A program made the translations under genes and the position numbers. A stretch of 64,000 nt of DNA from an uncultured Collinsella sp. Its GTDB lineage: Bacteria > Actinomycetota > Coriobacteriia > Coriobacteriales > Coriobacteriaceae. A model generated the notes under the pieces. It saw only the letters and a program-made list of their open reading frames with translations. It searched no databases and was not told the DNA's origin. Shown one piece after another: positions 28,146 through 35,334 of this stretch. Each line of letters starts with the position of its first letter. The first letter of the stretch is position 1. The DNA lies in contig UQMY01000003.1 of assembly GCA_900542325.1 (NCBI GenBank), positions 1 to 64,000 on the forward strand. Direction: 5' to 3'.

Positions 28146-29366
28146 TTATGCCCCAACTTGGCCGCTCGCGTCCCAGAGCACGTTATCGGCGAGCGCGATT
28201 AGCACCTGCTGACAACGAACGATATCGGCATGGGGCACATATTCGTTGGGCTTGTGTGCGAGCGCGAGCGACCCGGGACCGTAGCTCATGCAATTGCGGT
28301 TGCCTGTCTTGCCGGCAATGACGGCGGTGTCGGTGTAGCCGGTAAAGAAGCCGACGGTCGTGTCCGCGTCCGTCACGTCATCGGCGGCACGCTTGAGCGC
28401 TGCTAGAAGGGGAGAGTTCGGGTCGCTCTCGATGGCGGGGCGGTCGCCCGTCACGGTGTAGCTGCCATGGCAACCGGGAACGGCGGCTTCGGCGACGGCG
28501 ATGGCCTGCTCTACCATGCGCGTCGCGGCGGCCGTATCGGTCGGCGGGGTCAGACGCATGTCGACCCAGACTTTGGCGCGGTCGGGCACGACATAGGGGC
28601 GATATCCGCCCTCGATTTGGCCAAACGTGATGGTCGAAGACCCCAGTTCATCGTGCGCGGGCAGCGCCACAAACACGCGACGGAGCGAACACACGACCTC
28701 GGCCATGGCGGCGACGGCATCCGCGCCCTTCCACGGCTGGCTCGCATGCGCCGTTACGCCAGCCATTTCAATCTCGAACCACGTGCGCCCCTTGTGCGCC
28801 ACCTGAATCTGTCCGTCGGTGGGTTCGGTGTCCAGCACCCATTCACGCGAGCCGACCCAGCCGGCATCGATCGCGGCCTCTGAGCCGCGCATAAAGTCTT
28901 CCTCGTCGACCGAGCAGATGAGCGAAAAGCCGCGGCGGGGCAACGCGCCATCCGCCGCCACGCGCTCGAGCGTATGGATCAGTGCGGCAATAGCGCAGGC
29001 CAGGCCACCCTTCATATCGCAGGCACCGCGGCCATAGAGTTTATCGTCGCGCACAACCGCCCCAAGCGGTGCGATGTCTGCGTCCCAACCATCGCCCAAG
29101 GTGACGGTATCCATGTGGCAGATATAGATCAGCCGCGGCTCGTCGCTTTGGCCCGGCACGGTGACTTTAAGGTTGCGGCGCCCGGGCAGCACTTCGAGCT
29201 CCTCAATCTGCACGGCATCGAGCGCAGAACTATCAAGTTGTGCCAGCTGCTGCTCAATGAGCCTCTTAATGAAGCGCTCAATTTCATCCTCATACGCGCC
29301 CGGGTCTGAGCTGTCGATCCGCACGAGCTCCTGCGCAAGCCGCCAGGCAAAGTCCTCATCAACCAT
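28146..29366 (-). CDS. M20-family deacylase/peptidase (ArgE/DapE-like)
   Basis: 406 residues. ICHMDTVTLGDGW (His-x-Asp), LYGRGACDMKGGLACAIAAL (bridging Asp), ICSVDEEDFMRGSEAAI (catalytic Glu pair) and the dimerisation domain with VAHKGRTWFEIEMAGVTAHASQPWKGADAV are clear. YGPGSLALAHKPNEYV carries the terminal His ligand. It belongs with ArgE/DapE/CPG2 peptidases; the substrate is not deducible. The start at 29366 follows GAGG; the longer frame to 29396 has none. It is divergent from the nuclease-fold gene at 29521. Confidence 0.9.
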   Translation of the reverse strand: MVDEDFAWRLAQELVRIDSSDPGAYEDEIERFIKRLIEQQLAQLDSSALDAVQIEELEVLPGRRNLKVTVPGQSDEPRLIYICHMDTVTLGDGWDADIAPLGAVVRDDKLYGRGACDMKGGLACAIAALIHTLERVAADGALPRRGFSLICSVDEEDFMRGSEAAIDAGWVGSREWVLDTEPTDGQIQVAHKGRTWFEIEMAGVTAHASQPWKGADAVAAMAEVVCSLRRVFVALPAHDELGSSTITFGQIEGGYRPYVVPDRAKVWVDMRLTPPTDTAAATRMVEQAIAVAEAAVPGCHGSYTVTGDRPAIESDPNSPLLAALKRAADDVTDADTTVGFFTGYTDTAVIAGKTGNRNCMSYGPGSLALAHKPNEYVPHADIVRCQQVLIALADNVLWDASGQVGA

Positions 29367-29520
29367 ATGCAACCTCACAATCAGTCTGCTTTCCAAACCG
29401 ATTGTAAGCCTCTTGAGAGATCCGCGGCGTGCGCGGAGCGGTATTTACCGTTCGCAGGCCGAGCCAGCGCGTTTGCCGTCCAGGCGGGTTTACAAACGAC
29501 GCGGTGGGTACGTACCCTTC

Positions 29521-30570
29521 ATGGACGACATGCTGTGCGACATATCTGCCTTTCGGTATCACCGGATACCCCCACAGGTCTTGGCAATAATGCCGGACCT
29601 GCCCGATTCTGCGGACGATCCGCGCAGGGAGCACCTATGTGAGCATCCGCTCGTCAAGCATTTCCTGGGCACCCCGTTACACGTGTTGGCGCAGGGCGTC
29701 TGCGGGCGCAAGGGCGATCGCATTGTCAGGCATGTTTGGAACGGGGAGAGGCCGTTTGATTCCGTGCGGCAGACGGAGTTTGGCCTCGATGTCGCGTCCC
29801 CGCTCTTTACCCTGCTGACCCTGGCTTCCTCGGTCTCAAACGAGCGTCTAATCATGTGCATGTATGAGATGTGCGGCACCTTTGCCGTGTGCAAGATTGC
29901 GCCTCAGGTAAAGTCGGCACTTGAGCAGGCATATGGGAGCCGATGGAGTGACGCACGGTCGGGCTGGGAAAACGTAAAGGATGTCTCGGGGAATCCAACG
30001 GACTTGTGGAAACGACCTCCCTTGATCGAGCTCTCTGAGCTTATAGAGTTCGTCGATAAGGTCCGGGGGCTCCGCGGCGCTAAATCGTTCATACGAGCCG
30101 CGAAATGCATTACGGGGGTGGCAGCATCGCCGCTCGAGGTCCAGGCTTCGATGCTGTTTGGCCTTACGAGGTTGCGCGGCGGCGAAGGGCTGAGCCTTAC
30201 CAATAACGTTGAGATTCGTATGACGCGCAGCGCCCGCCTGATTTCGGGGCTTGATAGGCGCTATGCCGATATCCTGCTGGCAAATAAGGACGGCAGCCGA
30301 GAGTGTCTGGTTGAATGCCAAGGTAAAGCCATTCACGGATCCATTGAATACAAGATCTCGGACTCCGATCGAACGACGGCCTTGCAAGCCATGGGATATC
30401 CCGTCGTTCTGATGACCTATGGTCAGCTGGCCGACTTCGATGCCTTCCGCGTGGTGATGGAGCTCATCATGTCCTATCTCGATGTGCCGCTGAAAGACAA
30501 GACGCCGCGACAGCAGGAGCTCGAACGGCGGCTTCGTGAGGAGATTTTTATCGATTGGGCGGGAATGTAG
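29521..30570 (+). CDS. Predicted Vsr/DUF559-like nuclease-fold protein, paralog 2
   Basis: 349 residues from the ATG at 29521 (another at 29530); the frame is open much further upstream but overlaps the divergent peptidase gene. The N-terminus MLCDISAFRYHRIPPQV is typical of this Coriobacteria family. VASPLFTLLTLASSVSNERLIMCMYEMCGTF, CITGVAASPLEVQASMLFGLTRLRGGEGLSL and RRYADILLANKDGSRECLVECQGK...DSDRTTALQAMGYPVVLMT align block by block with the protein at 20245-21435. The putative catalytic pattern here is D-x-x-L...E-C-Q-G, lacking the His of Vsr. It is not next to a toxin or modification gene. Function unknown. Confidence 0.6.
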   Translation: MDDMLCDISAFRYHRIPPQVLAIMPDLPDSADDPRREHLCEHPLVKHFLGTPLHVLAQGVCGRKGDRIVRHVWNGERPFDSVRQTEFGLDVASPLFTLLTLASSVSNERLIMCMYEMCGTFAVCKIAPQVKSALEQAYGSRWSDARSGWENVKDVSGNPTDLWKRPPLIELSELIEFVDKVRGLRGAKSFIRAAKCITGVAASPLEVQASMLFGLTRLRGGEGLSLTNNVEIRMTRSARLISGLDRRYADILLANKDGSRECLVECQGKAIHGSIEYKISDSDRTTALQAMGYPVVLMTYGQLADFDAFRVVMELIMSYLDVPLKDKTPRQQELERRLREEIFIDWAGM

Positions 30571-30841
30571 TCGCGCGGTGGGTAAACGGTAGCGCGAGCT
30601 AGAGTTCTGGTCGCAAAAAGGCTTCAATTTTGCCTTGGAGGGACCCTAAAAATGCTATCTAGAATAAGTTGTTTCGGAAAATAGACAGTCAACTTACATT
30701 CGGCACATAGAGACCGATTTTTACCTACTAAAGTCCCTGATAAAGCTGTTTATCAAAGTGGGCGTGCTTAGCGACTGGAGCCTCACTATCGATTATCTGA
30801 AAAAACTTGTTCTGGGTATCATTTTAAAGACGTCCGGAGCA
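30571..30841. other. AT-rich intergenic stretch, no gene seen
   Basis: About 270 bases of low G+C between the nuclease-fold gene and the serA terminator. No supported ORF or structure; the composition suggests acquired DNA. Confidence 0.45.
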
Positions 30842-30880
30842 ACAAAATCGCCCCCCGTTTCGTGAAAACGGGAGGGGGCG
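30842..30880 (-). terminator. serA terminator
   Basis: On the minus strand CGCCCCC-TCCCGTTTT pairs with AAACGGG-GGGCG, followed by ATTTTGTT. It lies 40 bases after the serA stop. Confidence 0.85.
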
Positions 30881-30920
30881 AATGGGCTTCGTGGTCTGTC
30901 TGGCAGGCTTGGCACCGGCG

Positions 30921-32084
30921 CTATTTAATCACGCGCACGCGATACATCGACGGAATCTGCTTGAGCGCCTCGATCGTGCTGCCGTCCAGGTGCTCATCGG
31001 TGTCGAACATGGTGTAGGCGTTCTCGCCAGCGGACTCGTTGGTCATGCGCTGCACATTGGCGTTGTCCTTGGCGAGAATGGCCGTGATCTGGCCGATCAT
31101 GTTGGGCACGTTGGCATGCAGGCAGGCAATGCGGCTTGCGGCGCGCGCCTTGCCCATGCTGCAGGCGGGGTAGTTGACGCTGTGCGCGATGTTGCCGTTT
31201 TCCAGGTAATCCTTGAGCTCGCTGATGGCCATGTCGGCGCAGTTGGCCTCGGCCTCGCCGGTGCCGGCGCCCGAATGCGTGGTGATAAACGTGTTGGGCA
31301 TCTTGACGGTCTTGGGCGTGGCAAAGTCGCAGCTAAACCAGCTGAGCTTGCCCTCGCGCAGGGCAGCGTCGACGGCGTCCTCGTCAATGATGGTTTCGCG
31401 CGCGTAGTTGATGAGCACGGCGTCGGGCGCCAGCAGGTCGATCTGCTCGGTGCTGATCATGCCGATGGTATCGGCCTTGCTGGGCACGTGCACGGTGAGG
31501 TAGTCGCAGCCGCGGCAGAGGTCCTCGAGCGTGCCCACGCGCTGCACCTCGCGACTCAGCACCCATGCGTGCTCGACGGAAATGAACGGGTCGTAGCCGT
31601 AAACGTCCATGCCCAGGTCGACACAGGCGTTGGCGACCTTGGAGCCTACGTTGCCCAGGCCGATGACGCCGATGCGCTTGCCCTTGAGCTCGCGGCCCAC
31701 AAAGGCCTTCTTGGCCTTCTCGGCATCGACCTGGATCTCGGGGTCGTCGGCGTTGTTGCGCACCCAGTTCATCGACTGCACGACGCCGCGGCTCGAAAGC
31801 ACCAGCATGCCCAGGACGAGCTCCTTGACGGCGTTGCTGTTGGCACCGGGGGAGTTAAAGACGACGACGCCCTTTCTGGCGTACTCCTCGACGGGGATGT
31901 TGTTGACGCCGGCGCCGCAGCGGGCGATGGCGCGGATGCCCTCGGGCAGCTCGTAGCCGTGCAGGTCGGTGGAGCGCATCAGGATAGCGTCGGCCTCCTC
32001 GGCGGTGCCCACAAACTCGTAGCCCTCGCCAAACTCGACTTTGCCGTCTTTGGTGATGTCGTCGATGGTCTTAATCTTACGCAT
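30921..32084 (-). CDS. serA: D-3-phosphoglycerate dehydrogenase
   Basis: 387 residues. NAD-binding GVIGLGNVGSKVANACVDLGMDVYGYDPF, the substrate-side Arg region ARCGAGVNNIPVEEY, NSPGANSNAVKELV, and the catalytic C-terminal HSGAGTGEAEANCADMA (His, Glu) fit the 2-hydroxyacid dehydrogenase family. The last ~75 residues form an ACT domain (ARAASRIACLHANVPNMIGQITAILAKDNANVQRM), so L-serine feedback is possible. It converts 3-phosphoglycerate to 3-phosphohydroxypyruvate, the substrate of the SerC encoded 72 bases upstream on the same strand. Confidence 0.95.
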   Translation of the reverse strand: MRKIKTIDDITKDGKVEFGEGYEFVGTAEEADAILMRSTDLHGYELPEGIRAIARCGAGVNNIPVEEYARKGVVVFNSPGANSNAVKELVLGMLVLSSRGVVQSMNWVRNNADDPEIQVDAEKAKKAFVGRELKGKRIGVIGLGNVGSKVANACVDLGMDVYGYDPFISVEHAWVLSREVQRVGTLEDLCRGCDYLTVHVPSKADTIGMISTEQIDLLAPDAVLINYARETIIDEDAVDAALREGKLSWFSCDFATPKTVKMPNTFITTHSGAGTGEAEANCADMAISELKDYLENGNIAHSVNYPACSMGKARAASRIACLHANVPNMIGQITAILAKDNANVQRMTNESAGENAYTMFDTDEHLDGSTIEALKQIPSMYRVRVIK

Positions 32085-32156
32085 GGAAAAACTCCTTAGC
32101 AGGTTTTGATCTAAACAGGGTGGTTTGAGATGGCTGGTCGGCCCGCGCGTTGCGGG

Positions 32157-33281
32157 CTAGTTAGATCGCGGACTCAAACTATGCTGCGCTTCGAAGTCCT
32201 TCATGTACGAGGCAAGTGCCTGCACGTCTTCCATGGTTACGGCGTTGTAGACGCTGGCGCGCATGCCGCCCACCAGGCGATGGCCCTTGACGTTTTGAAT
32301 CTGGTGCTTGGCCGCGCCTGCGACAAAGGCCGCGTCGAGCTCGGCGTCGCCGGTGCGGAAGGTGACGTTGGCGATGGAGCGGCTGTCGGCCTGCGTGGCG
32401 CCATGGAACAGCTCGCTGTGCTCGAGCAGGTCATAGAGCAGGTTGGCCTTGGCCCAGTTGCGCTCGGCCATGGTTGCGAGCCCGCCGGTCTGCTCCACCC
32501 AATGGAACACCTTGCCGCATACGTAGATGCCAAAGGTGTTAGGCGTGTTGAGCATGGAGCCCTTGGCGGTCTGGGTCTTAAGGTCCATGTACTGCGGCGT
32601 CTGCGCAAAGGCGGGGCCATCTGCGATGAGATCGTCGCGCACGATGACCACGGTCACGCCCGCGGCGCCGGCGTTTTTCTGAGCGCCGGCGTAGATGAGT
32701 CCGTAGCGCTCGACGTCGAGCGGCTGCGACAAAAAGCAGCTCGAGACATCGGCGACCAGCGGCACGTCGCCGCAATCGGGCAGCTCGTGGAACATGGTGC
32801 CGAAGATGGTGTTGTTCTGGCAGATGTAGACGTAGTCGAGCCCGTCGCCCGTGGCCTCGGCGGCAATGCGCGCGTTGACGTCGGCCATGGTGGGAATGCG
32901 GTCGAAATTGGTTTCCTCGGAGCTCGCGAGCAGCACCGCCTCGCCGTACTTGGCGGCCTCCTGGTACGCCTTGCTGGCGAAGTTGCCGGTCACGACGTAG
33001 CCGGCGCGGCCGCAGCGCATAAGGTTCATGGGGATGCCCGCAAACTGCAGCGTGGCGCCGCCCTGCAAAAACAGGACACGGTAGTTGTCGGGGATGCTCA
33101 GCAGACGGCGCAGGGTTGCCTCGGCGTCGTCGATGATCTGCTGGTACATGCTAGATCGATGGCTCATCTCGAGCACGGACATGCCGCAACCGCGGTAGTC
33201 CATCATCTCGTCGGCGATCTCGGCGAGCACGCTTGTGGGCAGTGCGGCCGGGCCAGCTGAGAAGTTGTGCACACGTGCCAT
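32157..33281 (-). CDS. serC: Phosphoserine aminotransferase
   Basis: 374 residues. VHNFSAGPAALPTSVL and EMSHRSSMYQQIIDDAEATLRRLLSIPDNYRVLFLQGGATLQFAGIPMNL are hallmark SerC segments (GGA contacts PLP phosphate). YAGAQKNAGAAGVTVVIV holds the PLP-binding Lys. The C-terminal HRLVGGMRASVYNAVTMEDVQAL is also conserved. It transaminates 3-phosphohydroxypyruvate with glutamate in serine biosynthesis. First gene of the serC-serA operon; a phosphoserine phosphatase gene is not adjacent. Confidence 0.96.
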   Translation of the reverse strand: MARVHNFSAGPAALPTSVLAEIADEMMDYRGCGMSVLEMSHRSSMYQQIIDDAEATLRRLLSIPDNYRVLFLQGGATLQFAGIPMNLMRCGRAGYVVTGNFASKAYQEAAKYGEAVLLASSEETNFDRIPTMADVNARIAAEATGDGLDYVYICQNNTIFGTMFHELPDCGDVPLVADVSSCFLSQPLDVERYGLIYAGAQKNAGAAGVTVVIVRDDLIADGPAFAQTPQYMDLKTQTAKGSMLNTPNTFGIYVCGKVFHWVEQTGGLATMAERNWAKANLLYDLLEHSELFHGATQADSRSIANVTFRTGDAELDAAFVAGAAKHQIQNVKGHRLVGGMRASVYNAVTMEDVQALASYMKDFEAQHSLSPRSN

Positions 33282-33412
33282 CTTCTAGTTCCCCCTCGTA
33301 GTCGTTTGAACGTTCGGGATACTTTAGCACAGTGGAGCGCCAGGCGCGACCGCATCACGGTAAAACTCGACTGCGCCGCTATGATTTACAGGATGGTTAC
33401 ATGGGGGAGGGC

Positions 33413-33586
33413 TTATCTCGAGGCTCGCATCCGATCCGCCTCGGCCTTCGCTTGTTTCCAGGGACGCGCACGACCGTTGGTGAGGTCGTCATAACCATGA
33501 GCGATGGTACGTTGAATGTGATCTTCGCGTTCCTGAATGGTAGTTGGCGCGCGCGTCTGATCAGAAATAGGCTTTATGACAGGCAT
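33413..33586 (-). CDS. Small orphan protein, possible Phd/YefM antitoxin remnant
   Basis: 57 residues from the ATG at 33586, which has AAGGAG seven bases upstream, a strong sign of a real gene. MPVIKPISDQTRAP recalls the MxxIKPISDLRN start of Phd/YefM antitoxins; the remainder (IQEREDHIQRTIAHGYDDLTNG...AKAEADRMRA) is only weakly similar to that family. No toxin gene is adjacent, so it may be a remnant or an unrelated small protein. The rest of the 33282-33870 region shows no other gene. Confidence 0.5.
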   Translation of the reverse strand: MPVIKPISDQTRAPTTIQEREDHIQRTIAHGYDDLTNGRARPWKQAKAEADRMRASR

Positions 33587-33756
33587 ATGAAACTCCTTAT
33601 ATAGAACCATGCGTAGAACTCTATGTTGAGTGTAGCGGAGGGTGGGGACGGATTCGCAAGGGCGGTTGTCTAGTAAGTGTGATTTGGGGCAATCTCGTCA
33701 AAGCTTCTGAGCTGCGAAAATAACCGTTAACCGGATTTAATTTTGTTGCTCAACAT

Positions 33757-33870
33757 TTGACACTCTGGGCGTGGTAACTTTTTTACCAACAGGTATGATT
33801 ATTGTCATGTGCGCCGCGCCTGCCTGCCGGGTTGCGGCGCACTTGTGACAGCCTTTGACACCCTTGGAGC
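33757..33870 (+). promoter_or_regulatory. brx leader: TTGACA direct repeats and G+C hairpin
   Basis: TTTGACACTCTGGGCGTG (33756) and TTTGACACCCTTGGAGCGTG (33854) are imperfect direct repeats, each with a -35-like TTGACA. GGTAA-cttttt-TTACC is a small palindrome near 33772. GTGCGCCGC (33809-33817) pairs with GCGGCGCAC (33834-33842). TATGAT near 33794 could be a -10. Likely promoter/operator of the BREX operon; no exact start assigned. GGAG at 33866-33869 is the ribosome site of the GTG at 33878. Confidence 0.5.
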
Positions 33871-33902
33871 GTGTACTGTGGATGTAACCACAAAAAGCGT
33901 TC

Positions 33903-33912
33903 GGGGGGGGGG
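33903..33912. repeat. Homopolymeric G10 tract at brxA start
   Basis: Ten consecutive G residues. Reading from the GTG at 33878 (GGAG eight bases upstream), the frame enters the tract as MDVTTKSVRGG and fails to join brxA with ten G, but would read VRGGVLTREQF with nine (or twelve). Candidate slippage site for phase variation. Confidence 0.75.
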
Positions 33913-34562
33913 TGCTCACCCGCGAGCAATTCCTCCCGCATGAGATGCGCATCGTCGCTGCCCTGCGTATACAGGGCGCAAGCGACGAGCAGGTCATTGT
34001 ACGCGTAAAGAGCGAGAACCTCTTTCAATATCCCACGGAGCGCATGGTCGCCAACCGCGCAACCGTGTGCCTTCGCCGCCTCGACGCCATGGTGCCCACG
34101 GACGCCGCGTGCGCCGCGCGCGGTATCGACCCCAATACTGCCGCCGAGGCTGCGTTATCCCTAACCGGCCTTATAGCATCTGGTACTCCCACGCAGGCGG
34201 ACCAGGCCATCTTCTACAGCATGATCTGCCGCTACGACATCGTGCGCGAGCTCGTGCTCGTCGAGGTAGGGGAGCGCCTGCAAAACTTTGATTATGCCTT
34301 CACGGCGGTTGACCTCAACGCCTTTATGACACGCTTTACCACGGAGTATCCGGACGCGGCCCGCTGGACTGAGGCCACGGTCAAGCGTATTAAGGGCTCG
34401 CTCCGCCAGACGCTCCGCCATGCCGGCCTTATCGGCGAGGGTATGGGTCCGGAGTCCGAGCGCCTGTCACCACTCTTCCTCGATTCCGATGTCGAGCGAG
34501 CCTTGGTTCAGCTGGGCGAGCAGTCGCTTATCGCGGCCCTTACCGGCAGGGTGGTGATGTAG
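33912..34562 (+). CDS. brxA: BREX protein BrxA (DUF1819)
   Basis: 216 residues as read from the GTG at 33912, whose first base is the last G of the tract. LTREQFLPHEMRIVAALRIQGASDEQVIVRVKSENLFQYPTERMVANRATVCLRRL matches the DUF1819/BrxA N-terminal region (SF-x-E...NLFQY...RL). BrxA is a small DNA-binding-type protein of type 1 BREX. This GTG lacks a separate ribosome site. A better start is the GTG at 33878, which has GGAG at good spacing but is out of frame with ten G residues. So in this sequence brxA may be weakly expressed or switched off. The stop is followed one base later by the brxB start. Confidence 0.85.
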   Translation: MLTREQFLPHEMRIVAALRIQGASDEQVIVRVKSENLFQYPTERMVANRATVCLRRLDAMVPTDAACAARGIDPNTAAEAALSLTGLIASGTPTQADQAIFYSMICRYDIVRELVLVEVGERLQNFDYAFTAVDLNAFMTRFTTEYPDAARWTEATVKRIKGSLRQTLRHAGLIGEGMGPESERLSPLFLDSDVERALVQLGEQSLIAALTGRVVM

Positions 34563-34563
34563 C

Positions 34564-35256
34564 GTGGCTCCCGTCAACAGTGCCGCCGAACCTGCTATCA
34601 CCCCGGCGACCGATCTCACCACCAATATCGGCATCCATTCCCGTAAGAGCGTCGTGGCGGCGCATGTCCGCTCCGAGCACGCCCGTCAGGAATTTGAGCG
34701 CCGCGCGCAGCTTCTGCGCGAGTGCCTGTGCAGCGAGGACTTTTTGGCCAACAAGGGCATAGGCAATGAGATCGGCTTCCACACCTTTTGCTATGACCCC
34801 GCGCTGGAGTTTGAGGCGCGTGCATTATTTGACGCCCTTTCACGCGATGCCGAGGCCGACAAGCTTCCGTGCACGCTCAAGGTCGTGAACCTTTACGACG
34901 CCGTGCTGGCAATTCTCGAAAAGCGCCGTGTCCTTAAGGCTATCCCGCACCAAGAGGAGCGCCGCGGTACCCAGCGCGTGCTCGAGGACGTGGCCAAGTT
35001 CGCCTCGCCCGAGAAAGTCGCCGCGTACATCCTTGAGCAGACCGAGCCGCACGCGCCTGGAGACGTCGTTCTCCTCACCGGCGCGGGCGAGGTCTTCCCG
35101 TTCTTTCGCATGCACACGCTTCTCCACTGCATGCTTGCGGATTTTGATGAGGTGCCTGTGGTCGCCGCCTATCCGGGCAGTTTCAACGGCTCTTCTTTCC
35201 AGCTCTTTAACCGTCTGCCGGCCGACAACTACTACCGCGCCATCGATATCTCGTAA
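34564..35256 (+). CDS. brxB: BREX protein BrxB (DUF1788)
   Basis: 230 residues with a GTG start one base after the brxA stop, so translation is probably coupled. The DUF1788 core starts near residue 40 (RRAQLLRECLCSEDFLANKGIGNEIGFHTFCYDPALEFEARALFDAL), then LPCTLKVVNLYDAVLAIL, VVLLTGAGEVFPFFRMHTLLHCM and VPVVAAYPGSFNGSSFQLFNRLPADNYYRAIDI, the typical C-terminus. The N-terminal ~35 residues are an extra Ala/Thr-rich segment. BrxB is required for BREX function with BrxC and PglZ, mechanism not settled. Confidence 0.93.
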   Translation: MAPVNSAAEPAITPATDLTTNIGIHSRKSVVAAHVRSEHARQEFERRAQLLRECLCSEDFLANKGIGNEIGFHTFCYDPALEFEARALFDALSRDAEADKLPCTLKVVNLYDAVLAILEKRRVLKAIPHQEERRGTQRVLEDVAKFASPEKVAAYILEQTEPHAPGDVVLLTGAGEVFPFFRMHTLLHCMLADFDEVPVVAAYPGSFNGSSFQLFNRLPADNYYRAIDIS

Positions 35257-35334
35257 GCACGGCTCCCCGCAGGCAAGTCCTTGCCGCCGGTAACAACCCT
35301 TTGCCATAACGTTCCCAAACCCAAAGGAGCACCC

